Positions 44,846 to 55,809 of a DNA stretch of 64,000 nucleotides are shown piece after piece. Below the pieces are notes generated by a model. It did no database searches. It had not been told where the DNA came from and saw only the letters and a program-made list of their open reading frames with translations. The translations under genes and the position numbers were made by a program. Every line of letters starts with the position of its first letter. The first letter of the stretch is position 1. This stretch comes from Pararge aegeria (taxonomy: Eukaryota; Arthropoda; Insecta; Lepidoptera; Nymphalidae), in NCBI RefSeq assembly GCF_905163445.1, contig NC_053185.1, forward strand, positions 19,796,001 through 19,860,000, in the 5' to 3' direction.

Positions 44846-46119
44846 TGACCTACTGACATCGCCAAACCGATCTTTAATCTAGACTGGACTAGCTCACTGC
44901 CCGATGCTCACTGCCCACTGCTGGTAAACCTAAAACCTAGATAGCAATCAACAGGCGTAGGTGGCTAGAGAAATTTTATACCGAGAAAAATAGGACGTTG
45001 TCGAAGTGATCAGCTGATTTCCTGAGGCGGGGTGAGGAATAAATGTCAAAACAACATCGCATACACAAAACTGGGTAACGTTTATTCTATAAAGCGGGGT
45101 TAAATGCTATGTCCCGTATGATAAATAATCAAATGATCGCGTTAAGTACAATGATAGAAAATATCTTAAAGGTTCTAAAAAATCTATACCGAAGTCGAAG
45201 CTTTACTTAATTCTCAGTTATTAAATTTATTAAGTACCAAACTATTACATTGATTTCAAGTGATTTAAATACATTCAACTAATCCAGTCTGACCTCTCAA
45301 ATTAAAAAAAGATATTTTCACATTCGAGATTGATTTATTTCTATAGTTATTTTTTGAGATCTAAATATAAATGGGAAACGGTCGATTTAATATCGAAATC
45401 GGTTTAGATTTGACGAAAGTATGGAATAATAATAAAATTTAGACTGACCATATCGGTCAGTCAAAATTAAGTACTTGTTGAATTTGTTGTTTAAGACATT
45501 TATTTTATCGTGTAATTAGAAAAATAATGGGTATACCGCAAATAAAACCAACAGAGGGAATCTATTTACAGTTATGAGTGATGAGTGGAGTAGGGCATGA
45601 GTGCTACAATGCCAAAGTTACCTCTTGTATATCGACTATCATTGTCACGGTGCACTCACTCTCACTTATTAAGTTCACTTTAAAGTCACTTTCCGTTTAC
45701 AACAGTGTTTCATGTTTTAATATTTTCTGCTATTTGCAAAATGTTCAAGAGAAATTTTCAATTATTCGGTGCAGAATGAAGGAATGATATGTAACCAAAG
45801 AGTGAACCAACGTCGCAGTTATCGGAATGGTATTCCAATCTAGTAATAAACCATACACTAAAATGAGTGTATAATAAAGTTCGCACAGTAGAAAACGCAG
45901 AGTACAACCTGAAACGAAGCTATAGCCACAGAACCTCCGTCAATAAAAAATACTGAATAACTTGTAAAAATCCTTTATAAGTATACCCTAAACTGTATAA
46001 TTGGGAACATATCTATCTAGTTTCAAAACGGTAATTGCTAAAATCACTCTTTTTTTATCATTACTAAATTCATTTATTATGATAAATATTGGTAAAATTT
46101 CTCGTCGAATCACATTAAA
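44846..46119. other. AT-rich DNA, nothing recognised
   Basis: No repeat family and no exon. The only longer frame (45578-45787) lacks any family signature. Confidence 0.45.
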
Positions 46120-46320
46120 GGTATGTGTTGCGAAAGTGGCGGCGCGGTGCGCCGGCGAGCGCCGCGGCCGCACTGTCGACTCGCGACTCGTGACTCGTGA
46201 CCGGGTCGCGGCCTTACCCCGCCCCGCCCGGCCCCCGCGCCTCGCCGGTCGGCCCCCGCGCGCCCCGCGGGCCCCGAGAGTCAGGCCCGCACTGCAGCGC
46301 CCTACCCGATGCCGTAACCG
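46120..46320. promoter_or_regulatory. CpG-rich block 2
   Basis: Very GC-rich with dense CpG (GGCGCGGTGCGCCGGCGAGC, GCCCCGCCCGGCCCCCGCGC). Open frames exist on both strands, as expected from base composition, so they are not taken as genes. A promoter or first exon of the CIDE-N gene is possible. Confidence 0.4.
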
Positions 46321-46411
46321 AAACATCTTCGGAATTAGCAACCTCGATAATGCACTCTCCGGCCCACATGTAGCCAACGTGGTCGGTGTGACCTAATTCC
46401 TCATCTTCAGC

Positions 46412-46495
46412 CAATTAATGCCCACAGCTGGGCATAGGCCTCCTCCCTCATAGGAGAGTTTTAGAGCAAAGTCCTACACTTCAGGTTTGGGTCCA
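46412..46495 (-). repeat. LINE 3' end scrap
   Basis: AATGCCCACAGCTGGGCATA followed by GGCCTCCTCCC is the antisense of a GGAGGAGGCCTATGCCCAGC LINE end common in Lepidoptera. Confidence 0.55.
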
Positions 46496-46779
46496 TTGCG
46501 AGTTAGTGGGCTTTAGCGATTATTATCATTTATAAGACGTTCATAATCGACGCTTTAGCGTGAAAACGAGGCACGAGAGTGGACATGAACAAATTTCCAA
46601 CCTACAGTCTGGTACTGAGAATTTCTTAACAGAATAGCCTAATACAAGTTTTAATAGCCTAGTTGTGAAGCAGCGCTGGCCAGGCTACCTGTGAAGGGCG
46701 ACCGACTTTAAAATACATATTTGGCCTTTAACTTTCAAAAAAGAATTATAATTTCAATTATTTTAAGTGGTGCCCCAGT

Positions 46780-47400
46780 TTCTATAAATTTTGATTACTA
46801 CGTAAACTTAAATCAGAAATGTTAAACAAACTACAAACTTTAAAAACGCTACGCTATAGCTCGTATATGGTCTACGGAACGGGTCATGAGAAAATAGTTT
46901 TTTAGAATTTTACAATTAAAGTAGTTCAAAAATAACGATTTACTATCGTCATAACATACCTAATGCGTTGTGCGCCCTGCTTTGCTTGTTTTTGGGTCAA
47001 GTTATGCCTCAGGTTCTACTCATTTAATGATTGCCACGTAAACTTTAGAATAAAAGAAAATTAAAACTTTCACCCATAAGAATGGCCATGCCGTAGATGT
47101 TCTACGTAAAGCTACTATTACAAACGGTTTTTTTACTAAATGTAATCTTATTTACGTTATTTTATTATTATTTACGTAAGCTTAACCTAATGATTACATA
47201 ACTAGCTTTTGCAATCTAGTTTGCTTGTTTTTGAGCCAAACTAGCTAGGGTTCCACTCATATTAATTACTTCTAGAACTTAAAGCAGAAATTAAACACAT
47301 ATATAGTTGCAACTATTACTAAAATGCTACGCCGTAGCTCGCAGGTCGTCTAAAGGCTACGACGGTCTCTGACAATCTATTCGGTACCCTATATTTCTGG
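46780..47400. repeat. Degenerate tandem repeat, ~240-bp period
   Basis: TTTGCTTGTTTTTGNGNCAA recurs at about 46980 and 47220; the preceding ATTACTACGTAAACTTAAA-type motif recurs at 46792, 47032 and 47265; and CTACGCCGTAGCTC-like motifs at about 46850 and 47330. About 2.6 diverged units. Confidence 0.7.
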
Positions 47401-48300
47401 ATTCCTGATAACTTCTGTTACTATCTAATTTCTTTTCGATCGAATGAGTAGTTAGGGCGCTTAAGAAACAAACAAACTCACATTAGCATTCATAAAATAA
47501 CTTACAATAACGTAAAGATACTCGGAGAATAGTTCTCTTCATCGCTCGCTGACGGAGTTCTAAGCATTCTTTAGCTTCAAATGAATTACCTTAACGAACT
47601 AGTGTAAGTCTGGGTACCTCGCTAGGTAGTGTAGGAGGTTTTACTTGAGCATACTATAACTTGATCTAATGCCATAAAATTCATTAATGTGGGTACATTA
47701 AGATATTAAATAGTGGTCGTTAAAGAACGTTAACATAATAATTGAGTAGGATAATTACGAATATTACTATATCCATCCTAAGATTAGGGCGATTAGGCGC
47801 ACCCTTACTTTGTCACCACAAAAATGTCAATAACAAAATTTATAAAAAACTATCGCCGATTCCCAGCACTATTTATTGCTCTATTTATCTTACTAAAATA
47901 TATTTGAAACCTTCTCTGAGGTACATGTCTTATACATCATAATCGAACCTCCCTGATAACCTCTTTAGGTTTGATTATTGTCAGGGGCAATTTGGGAATT
48001 TAGAATTTCTGAATTTTCTCTGGTCCGATCTGGGAATCTTAGGCTGGGGCTAGTTAGGCTAGGCCACCACACCAAAAAAGGCAGGCTAGCACTCTTCCGA
48101 CTTAGGAAAATAAGAAAACAAGATTTGTACATATCCTATAGCTGTACAATGTATACAAGATCTCATCCGGAAGTGATACGTTTGTAATATGACAATATGA
48201 AATGTGAGAATATTAAATGACGAGTGGACCACGCTCTGATCATGCGACGGCCTGCCGTAATAGCGTTTAAAAAGCTCTTTAAACATATTACATAAAGGTA
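47401..48300. other. Unassigned DNA with a SINE-B scrap
   Basis: Near 47985-48075 GAATTTTCTCTGGTCCGATC and GGCTAGTTAGGCTAGGCCAC resemble the start of the SINE-B body. Otherwise nothing recognised. Confidence 0.35.
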
Positions 48301-48307
48301 ACCTTTA

Positions 48308-48569
48308 ACGGCCGATAGGCGCAGTGGGCAGCGACCCTGCTTTCTGAGCCCAAGGCCGTGGGTTCGATTCCCACAACTGGATAATGTTTGTGTGATGAGC
48401 ATGAATGTTTTTCAGTGTCTGGGTGTTTATATGTATGTTCTAAGTATTTATGTATATTATTCATTAAAATATTCATCAGTTATCTTAGTCCCATAACACA
48501 AGTTACGCTTACTTTGGGGCTAGATGGCAGTGTGTGTATTGTCGTAGTATATTTATTATTTATTTATAA
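48308..48569 (+). mobile_element. SINE-A, full length
   Basis: CGGCCGATAGGCGCAGTGGG, GTGGGTTCGATTCCCACAAC, body, and TCGTAGTATATTTATTATTT. Boxes A and B are intact. Confidence 0.92.
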
Positions 48570-48639
48570 AGGTCACAATTCATTGCCAAAATTTGTTTCA
48601 AGCTGTTGTTGAGACGAAGGCTTTTAAAGTGTTGATGAA

Positions 48640-49115
48640 AGATGACGAACTACCGAGCACCTATTAAGTAATCATTATGAGCTGAAAACGTGTATATAAT
48701 TGTGGTTTATATACGTTAATTGGTCTTTCAAATAAGAAGATAAGGTAAAAAGCAAATTCTCTTATAGATTCTAAATAGAGTTATATTGCGTGTACATGTT
48801 TCAATAGTAGAAATGGTCTATTGATGAGTCTACAATCTACTTTTTTTTTAAACGGATCATTGTAATGATGATGTTAAATAGACTTAACATAAGTCTATTT
48901 AGTCGGAAATTCTGCTCTACCAAAAGATTTTTATTTTACAAATGTTGCTTAAAGAGTGCTGGCTGTATTGGAACAAATTTGAATTTTAAAACAATAAAGA
49001 TAACTCTCATTTTACTCTGATGTTACAGTGATTATCTCGATTCCTACGTTTACGAGCGTATTTCTTCGTCTTCATCATCTAAGCGCCGTTTTCTGAACGC
49101 ACTTCGCATATTAGA
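48640..49115. other. Unassigned AT-rich DNA
   Basis: No exon or repeat recognised. A short stretch AATAGACTTAACATAAGTCT at 48876 is palindromic. Confidence 0.4.
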
Positions 49116-49117
49116 TT

Positions 49118-49200
49118 CATCATCATCTTCATCAAATCAATTGATGCACGTCCACTGCTCGACAACGGTCATTTGTAAATAATTCCGAATTCTACTATTG
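49118..49200 (-). repeat. RTE-type LINE 3' end
   Basis: TCATCATCTTCATCAAATCA, GCACGTCCACTGCTCGACAA: antisense of the RTE end. Confidence 0.6.
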
Positions 49201-49209
49201 ACTATTGAC

Positions 49210-50900
49210 TATTTTTTAAAACGAAATAAAATATAAGAAAAAAATTTAAATTTAAGAATTTATTTGAAATTGTGACAACTCAACCATGTACATATATTCT
49301 ATCATTCACGGCCTAAACCTTTAGATGTTTCACCAGGAGCCAGGAGGGTACAATTTGGCAGCCTTATCGGTACATAGCGATTTCTTCCAGGCAATCAAAG
49401 GCTTAAAAGCACGAAGCTATAGATGTAAGGTAGGTAATGCGAAATTACTTCTTATTTAATTCCTAGCTTAGTTCTATCCATTGCGCGCTAAGTGTATGAG
49501 ACTTCGTTGTCAGCTCCATAGAAATCTTCACCTAGTTTTTGTTCACCTTATTGTTTAATCGTATATGTATGTCCAAAACTGAAACTCTGGCTTTAAACTG
49601 AAATTATTCACGCTTTTTGAAGAGACGTAAGTATTCGAATTTACTTATGCAGCTGAGTCAATGAATGCTTGGACAAACGATCTACCAAACCCCCCACACC
49701 TACTAGAATTTCTCAAACGCTGAAGCACTTTAGTTTTTTCCTAAGTATTTTGTTCGAACGCATAGAATTTTCTTCATGACAAATTAAAAAACTATGTTAT
49801 ATTTTTGCTAAAATGGAAATATCCCAAGTGTCGGAGGTTTACTCCTGCATGTATTTTCTGTACGCATTTTATTTAGATGGCAGTACTTAGTTTGAGTTAA
49901 AATCAATCGAACGAGTTGGAATTTCGCTGATATTGTGGTTTGTAATTAAATAAAATTGCTCTGGAAATGGTAAGATAAAAAAATCACGGTTCAAGATTCA
50001 GCTTTGCGAGAGTCTTGATGTGTTTAGCAAATAAAACAGCTGTGTATATACGCCTTGTGACCAAAGATTAATAAATCTTAAAAGTACAAGTAGTTCTTAC
50101 GCATTATCTGTTTATCTAGTAAAACTATCTAGTAATGTACGCATCTTACCTACTTGAATATAAATATTTTTGACTTTGACTTTGACGTACGAGTACATAC
50201 AAATAGTATAAAAATATACTTACACAAAAGTACTTTCCCACTGAGATTATTAAGTAAGACTTAAACGTAAAATCTCCAAATGATAGCTAAATAGGAAATA
50301 CCCTATTGCAACCTATTTTGGTTATTATTATTTTCGGAGGATCTGCAGGCAGCTTCCTCAAAATAGGCATGTAATACCTTCACGTGGACAGAAGTAATAA
50401 GGATAAAAGGTTTCGGCGGATTTATTTTTGGCTTACCACAGCGGCTTTGTTCAGAGAAGGAACAAACTATCACGGAAAATCTAGAACAGATAATAATCCA
50501 AAACCCTCAGTGCCTATTCCACGTGAACATGACTTGCAATTCTTGATTGGTAATCATATTGCTTCGCTTTGTGTACGCTGGCTATTACAGACGTGAAGTA
50601 GATTGATTATAGATATACTTGTATTTGTTTTTTTGAGTTGAGCACTTTTTATCTGAACAAAAATCTTGTAACACGCGTTAACATCACCGAGCCTAACTCA
50701 TTTAATGCATCGAGGTTACCAGACTATTTCAATATTTTGAAAATATTAAGCAATAAATGGGAGAATCCCTTTATGGAGCACTGGGTTGGTACACACTCAC
50801 ACACGTGCTTAAAAGGGTACTCACTTTAGTTAGAAGATTCCTAATTATTTGTAGATTTGGCCAATTTTAATTTATAATATTGTAAATAAGATAATTGTTA
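49210..50900. other. Unassigned AT-rich DNA with one LINE tail
   Basis: At about 50150-50190 TTGAATATAAATATTTTTGA then (CTTTGA)n is a short LINE tail like that at 15520. Frames at 50384-50596 and 50638-50829 show no family signature and are left out. Confidence 0.4.
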
Positions 50901-50910
50901 TTGTTGTAGG

Positions 50911-50959
50911 TATGGATTTTTATCTCAATTAAACGTTATAATTGAGATAAAAATCCATA
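50911..50959. repeat. Perfect 20-bp inverted repeat, 9-bp loop
   Basis: TATGGATTTTTATCTCAATT (50911-50930) pairs exactly with 50940-50959. Confidence 0.92.
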
Positions 50960-51519
50960 GCTAACCGTTTAAGCTTTCAGAAGGAAAAAACACGCCGATT
51001 TTGAATCGTCCTTCGTGCTATGCTCCGATTGGTTTTAGCGAGATGATATTTCACTCATAGCCTTCGTCAATAAAAAAGTTATCAAACACTGACAGAATTT
51101 TTCAAATCGGCAAGTAGTTTCTGAGATCATCGCGTTCAAGTAAATAAACAAACGATCGCTTCAGCTTCATATATTGGCATAAGATTATGACAGCATTGAG
51201 TTATGCTTTAATAATAGATAAACGATTCAACTCTGCGTCTGAAGTTTTATCAAACTTATACAAAATTCTCAGATCACAGATTTAATTTAATAGTGCTAAC
51301 TTTATCTTTATTTATTAGGGGAGGGATGTCATTACTAAATTCAGTCTGCCATCTGCTTTACGTTTTGGATTAGATTGATTAATTTCCAGCGTGACAACGA
51401 TAACACAATTTTACATTTAAAAGTACATTAAAACCTTATGTAATTGCCAGAAGAAATGTCCTGCATTTTAAAATGTCTGTAAGAGATACGAAAGACGGTT
51501 TTAAGCTCCCCGTATTAAT

Positions 51520-51665
51520 TGGAGCAAGAGCATGCATACAGAGCGTATATTATACAGTGTGTGGCTAGAGAGCGGTCGTCGCGGACTCGGAAATTCCTCA
51601 AGGACGTCTTGACGCTTGGCAGCTTGGAACACTCTTGTAAACTCAGCCTTGATTTTAGCTTGAAC
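51520..51665 (+). repeat. Repeat Y, copy 1
   Basis: Shares TCGGAAATTCCTCAAGGACG, TCTTGACGCTTGGCAGCTTG and ACTCTTGTAAAC with 53263-53420 in the same orientation. GC-richer than its surroundings. No coding signature. Confidence 0.75.
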
Positions 51666-51977
51666 TGTGTCATCTAAACATGACTGGAAATTAGGTATTA
51701 TTTTTAACTGGGTATGAATTTAGTGTTTGTATAAAATATCTCCCTTCGCACTTTATCAATATAAAATTCATTATAAAATTAAAACTAACAACTTTGTTTG
51801 AGGTAACATTGAACATACGACAGTCAAAACCGATCGATACTAATATATTCGAAAAAATGCTTCTTTAACTTATTGCGATTCAAAACGAATGCAATGAGTG
51901 GTTATCTATGTAACTTTTTTTTTTATTTATTACAATGTATTAAATTGTACCGCCAGGTAGTTATACTTTGTTTTATA

Positions 51978-52190
51978 CTAGCTGTGCCCCGCGTCTTCGC
52001 CCGCTCTAATTCGGTTTATAATTGACGGAATAATGGTGCAAAATAGTCAAATATCACCCCAGTATCAGTACTCAAATCGTGCAGTTTCATTTTGATTTAT
52101 ACAGTATTTACAGCAAGATATAGACAAGATACGATATAGACAGACAGAAAAAATTGCAGTTTTAGCTTCAGTACCTATTAGAGAGTGAGC
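51978..52190 (-). repeat. Helitron-like end or related repeat
   Basis: CTAGCTGTGCCCCGCGTCTT after an A resembles the terminal stretch of 4663-5309. GACAGACAGAAAAAATTGCA and TTCAGTACCTATTAGAGAGT resemble the ends of 29265-29850 and 57990-58260. Confidence 0.45.
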
Positions 52191-52494
52191 TCAAATTTTT
52201 TTTTTCTAAATATCTTCAATATACAGATTTCGACCGATACAATTTTATTATAACTATCGTGTAACTACCTATATATTAAACTAAATTATTATGATTTCCG
52301 GATTCATAGTTCTAAGTTTCTTTAGTTTGTGTAGCCTGGAAGAGATCACTTTTAGTGTCACTATAGTGTATCTCATAAACTTCGATATTGTTTTAAATAA
52401 CAAATTATCGGATGAAATCTTAGAGATGCCTCTTAATTACTTCAAAGTTTATATAAAACGCTTATATAAAAGTTTACGGAAAAAGCCTTCTATA

Positions 52495-52770
52495 ATACTA
52501 ATGATTACTTAAACGGTAAAAAAGCTTTTGTGCGAATTGCTCTAACATCGTAGCTAATTATTACTTGACATGGTGATAGCAAAAGAAAATACGTTTACGT
52601 AAGTTAGTTGTGGTCTCTTATTAGACCGGGGCGCTTTTGGAATCCTCGTAGTTTTAGCTTTAAGTTTCCCTACATAGTTTCGCCATCACCTCGCAATGTA
52701 TGAACGCTCCATGTGTAGCTGCCTGTGATAGGCCTACATGAATAAAGAATATTTGAATTTGAAAGTGAAC
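52495..52770 (+). repeat. Diverged LINE 3' end
   Basis: AAAAAGCTTTTGTGCGAATT, TTAGACCGGGGCGCTTTTGG, TAGGCCTACATGAATAAAGA: older relative of 15250-15540 and 42355-42645. Confidence 0.6.
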
Positions 52771-52822
52771 CAGTGCGTTATTTGTACGCAATATGGTAAT
52801 ATACTTGGTTGTAAAATCCCTA

Positions 52823-53236
52823 TCCCTACTAATATTATAAATGTCAATGTAAGTTTTTTGTTACGCTTTCACGCAAAAACTACTTAACGGATCCTCATGA
52901 AACTTTGTACACATATTCTTGGAAGTCTTAGAAGTAATATAGGATACTTTTTATCCCGACATTAAGCTCGGTTCCTTTGGGAGAGGGAATGAAAGTGTTT
53001 TTCCACTTTAAATAATTATTTTTGTACTATAGAGGTTATAACATGTGTTTAATTTTGCCCAAACTGTGGTTGGAGATAGAGATGTGGATAGAGAACAGAA
53101 CTCCTCAGCGGACAGCAGCCCCTCATTTAAGGCTTAGCGATACTAAATACTTTAGTTTTTTTTAGAACAACAACTAAATTTAATGCCACATCAAAAAACA
53201 TAATCAAACGCAAACGAAGTCGCGGGCAACAGCTAG
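52823..53236 (+). mobile_element. Helitron-like non-autonomous element
   Basis: Begins TCCCTACTAATATTATAAAT after an A and ends CGGGCAACAGCTAG before a T, meeting the Helitron rule (A|TC...CTAG|T, no duplication). Ends match 4663-5309, which lies in the other orientation. Confidence 0.75.
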
Positions 53237-53262
53237 TAATACTATAAAACGTTACAACTTAC

Positions 53263-53420
53263 GCCCTGACTGCGATAATTGTAACAAGCACGTGTAATTG
53301 CGGGATATGCATATATTATGTGTGCGGCTGAGTGCGCTTGTGCTGGGCTCGGAAATTCCTTGAGGACGTCTTGACGCCTGGCAGCTTGAAACGCTCTCGT
53401 AACCGCAAACTTGGTCTCAG
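53263..53420 (+). repeat. Repeat Y, copy 2
   Basis: CTCGGAAATTCCTTGAGGAC, TCTTGACGCCTGGCAGCTTG and GCTCTCGTAAC as in copy 1, 1.74 kb away. Confidence 0.75.
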
Positions 53421-53617
53421 AGATTATGGTAGCAAGTAGTAAAATTTAAAAAAAATTATAAAACTCAAAATGGCTTGTTCGTATAAGCTAGCATGTTCAA
53501 CTCGAAATAACGAGGACCTAGATTTCATTCCCGGGCTAATAAATACGCATCGGTTTTTGCTAAAAAAAAACTCAGTACCAGCCGTATTTGGGAAATTATA
53601 GTATTGTGGTGTAGAGA

Positions 53618-53842
53618 TAATAAATAAATAAATATACTGCGACAACACACATCGCCATCTAGCCCCAAAGTAAGCGTAGCTTGTGTTATTGGTACTAAGA
53701 TATTTTTAGGAATAATATACATAGATACTTATAATATACAAATAAACACCCATATCACATAAACATTTTACAGTTGTGGAAATCAAACCCACAGGCTTGA
53801 CTTAGAAAGCAGAGTCGCTGCCACCTGCGCCAATCGGCCGTC
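53618..53842 (-). mobile_element. SINE-A (minus)
   Basis: (AAAT)n tail, ATATACTGCGACAACACACA, body shortened by about 40 bp, head GCGCCAATCGGCCGTC. Box B is mutated (GTGGAAATCAAACCCAC). Confidence 0.88.
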
Positions 53843-53924
53843 AAAAGATGAAGGAAGTATCTGTGGTAAATGGTAATGTGAATTGCAATATACTGAAGAA
53901 AAAAATTAATAGCGCTGAGAATCG

Positions 53925-54020
53925 TGGAGTTTGGAACACCCTACAAAAGACTATGAATACTAAAGAAAATGTCCAGTAGTGGACGTCAATCAGTTGATTT
54001 GATGATGATGATGATGAAAT
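53925..54020 (+). repeat. RTE-type LINE 3' end, sense
   Basis: CGTGGAGTTTGGAACACCCT, ATGTCCAGTAGTGGACGTCA and GATTTGATGATGATGATGA: the complete 3' terminus with its (TGA)n tail. Confidence 0.75.
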
Positions 54021-54479
54021 AAAAAAATATCATATGGAATATCTCCCACATATGTGCCCCCCACGGTGGCCCGTATTTCAATGGGTAAAAATCATACATA
54101 ACCCGATGGATACATGGATGGCCACCGTGGGATTTTAGTGGGTAAAATCCCTCATCGCCGAGTAAACAAAAAAAAATACAGCCTACACTCTCCCAAGTGA
54201 GAATTCACTTCATTATTGAATTATCATCTATTAATAGATATACTAAGCCAGCATTTGTTTTGACAGATCTGATACGGAAACCCTTGCGGTGTGAACTTGT
54301 ATGTTTTCATTAAATGGACCTAAGTATAACTTAGACCACACTTAACTTTAGACATACTAACGAGTATGAATTTAGTAACATTAGCGATATATTCAATAGT
54401 GTTTTTTAATGCCCACGAAAATTCATACAATAACATAGATTATAAAAAGTAAAGAATAATTATCTTCACGGTAAAGTAA

Positions 54480-54740
54480 TCGACCAACTATAGGCCACGG
54501 GTTCTCCTTTTAAAATGAGAAGTGCTGAGGCCGTGGTTCACAACCCTGGCTTAGTGCAGATTGGTACATGCGCCTCTGGGAATTTGATGGAAAACTCTCA
54601 GGCATGCAGGTTTCCTGAAGATATTTTCCTGCACCGTTAAAACAAGTGACATTAAATTTCTTAAATCGCACATGGCTCTGGAAGTGCGTGCCGTGAATCT
54701 TAGAACTTCGGACCTACCCCGATAGGGAAGCTTAAGTGCC
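54480..54740 (+). repeat. Interspersed repeat Z, long copy
   Basis: GAGGCCGTGGTTCACAACCC, GCTTAGTGCAGATTGGTACA, CTCTCAGGCATGCAGGTTTC and TTTCCTGCACCGTTAAA. Covers more of the family than 22940-23140. Confidence 0.6.
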
Positions 54741-55484
54741 ACTAGCCGATCAGCGTTACTTTACTCGTATATACGAAAGTTGCTAAGTTATAAGCGTTTG
54801 TAAATATTTTAATTTATAGCCAATATGAATATAATTCGTCGTAAAGTTTTCAGTGTGTTGCCTAAACTGAAAGTTAATTACTATTATTTTTCGGAAAGAT
54901 ACGAATAAAGAAATGCGTAGGTGTTGCTACGAACAATCAAGTCAGAAATTCAGGTTATTTACCGATACAAAAGCTACTTACAGTAAACCAAAGTAATGTA
55001 CATCATCAACATTTTCCTGTCAACTTTGTAAATTAATGATACAAAAATAATACAATGTCATGGATATAATAACGTACGAGGATCATTCATATAAATTAGG
55101 AACAAGGCAATACCTAAAATTGTCCCTTGTTAGACACCCATTACTTGTCTTTATATAAATTGTAAAAACAACTGCTTTTTAGTTACTATTTATCGTGAAG
55201 GCATAGGCAGAGAGGTTTACGTACCTTCAGCATCACAATGACTAGTACATTTGTACACTACACAATCAAATACCTTAGGTAAATAAAAACAGCTTTTCAC
55301 TATTGCAGATTTTTAATACAGTGTGTTTTTAAGGTCAGGTTATCACAATGGATGCTAATGTAGGGTTAGTTTAGCTATTTTAAGTATATGGAATAGGCAA
55401 GTGATAAAATTCAGCGTGCGTCCTGCCAGTGATGACGGATCATATGAAACGTGGTCGTTAATTATGGGCCTCATAAGATAGCTT

Positions 55485-55805
55485 ACAGTTACTCGGCGGG
55501 CTATGAAGAGCTATGTTAGGAGTATCTACGTGATCAAATCAGAAATGAGGAATCAGATCAAATCTGTTTCTGAACTGGAGTTACCGACATATAAGCTGAA
55601 GTGGCAATAGGCGAGGCACATACGAGCTCGTAGTCAGGGAACTAACGTTCTTTGGGGTCCTAAGGTATAAGAATGGCGACGAGGTGGTTAGATCACATCA
55701 AACATGTAGCTCTAAACAAACGGCCCAATAACGTGGATTTCGGAACGCTCTACAAAAGACCTATTTATTGTCAGTGGAGGTCATAGAAGCAAACCAGATA
55801 TCCAG
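55485..55805 (+). pseudogene. RTE-clade LINE reverse transcriptase remnant
   Basis: Decayed frames keep the order SYVRSIYVIKSEMRNQIKS, then ELPTYKLKWQ, RARSQGTNVLWGPKV and the FGTLYKRPIYCQWRS-like end, mirroring AMLGVSLRDRIRNEEIRRRT..KLKWQWAGH in live copies. Stops and shifts throughout. Confidence 0.6.
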
Positions 55806-55809
55806 ATGG

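Noticed and set aside
46001..46414. Frames of 66-131 codons on both strands in CpG block 2
   Set aside because: Same composition artefact. No family signature, and no splice site gives an in-phase join to the CIDE-N exon that I could defend.
48308..48380. tRNA gene candidate (boxes A and B intact)
   Set aside because: It is the head of a full-length SINE-A followed by the family body and tail, present in many copies. It is not a free-standing tRNA gene.
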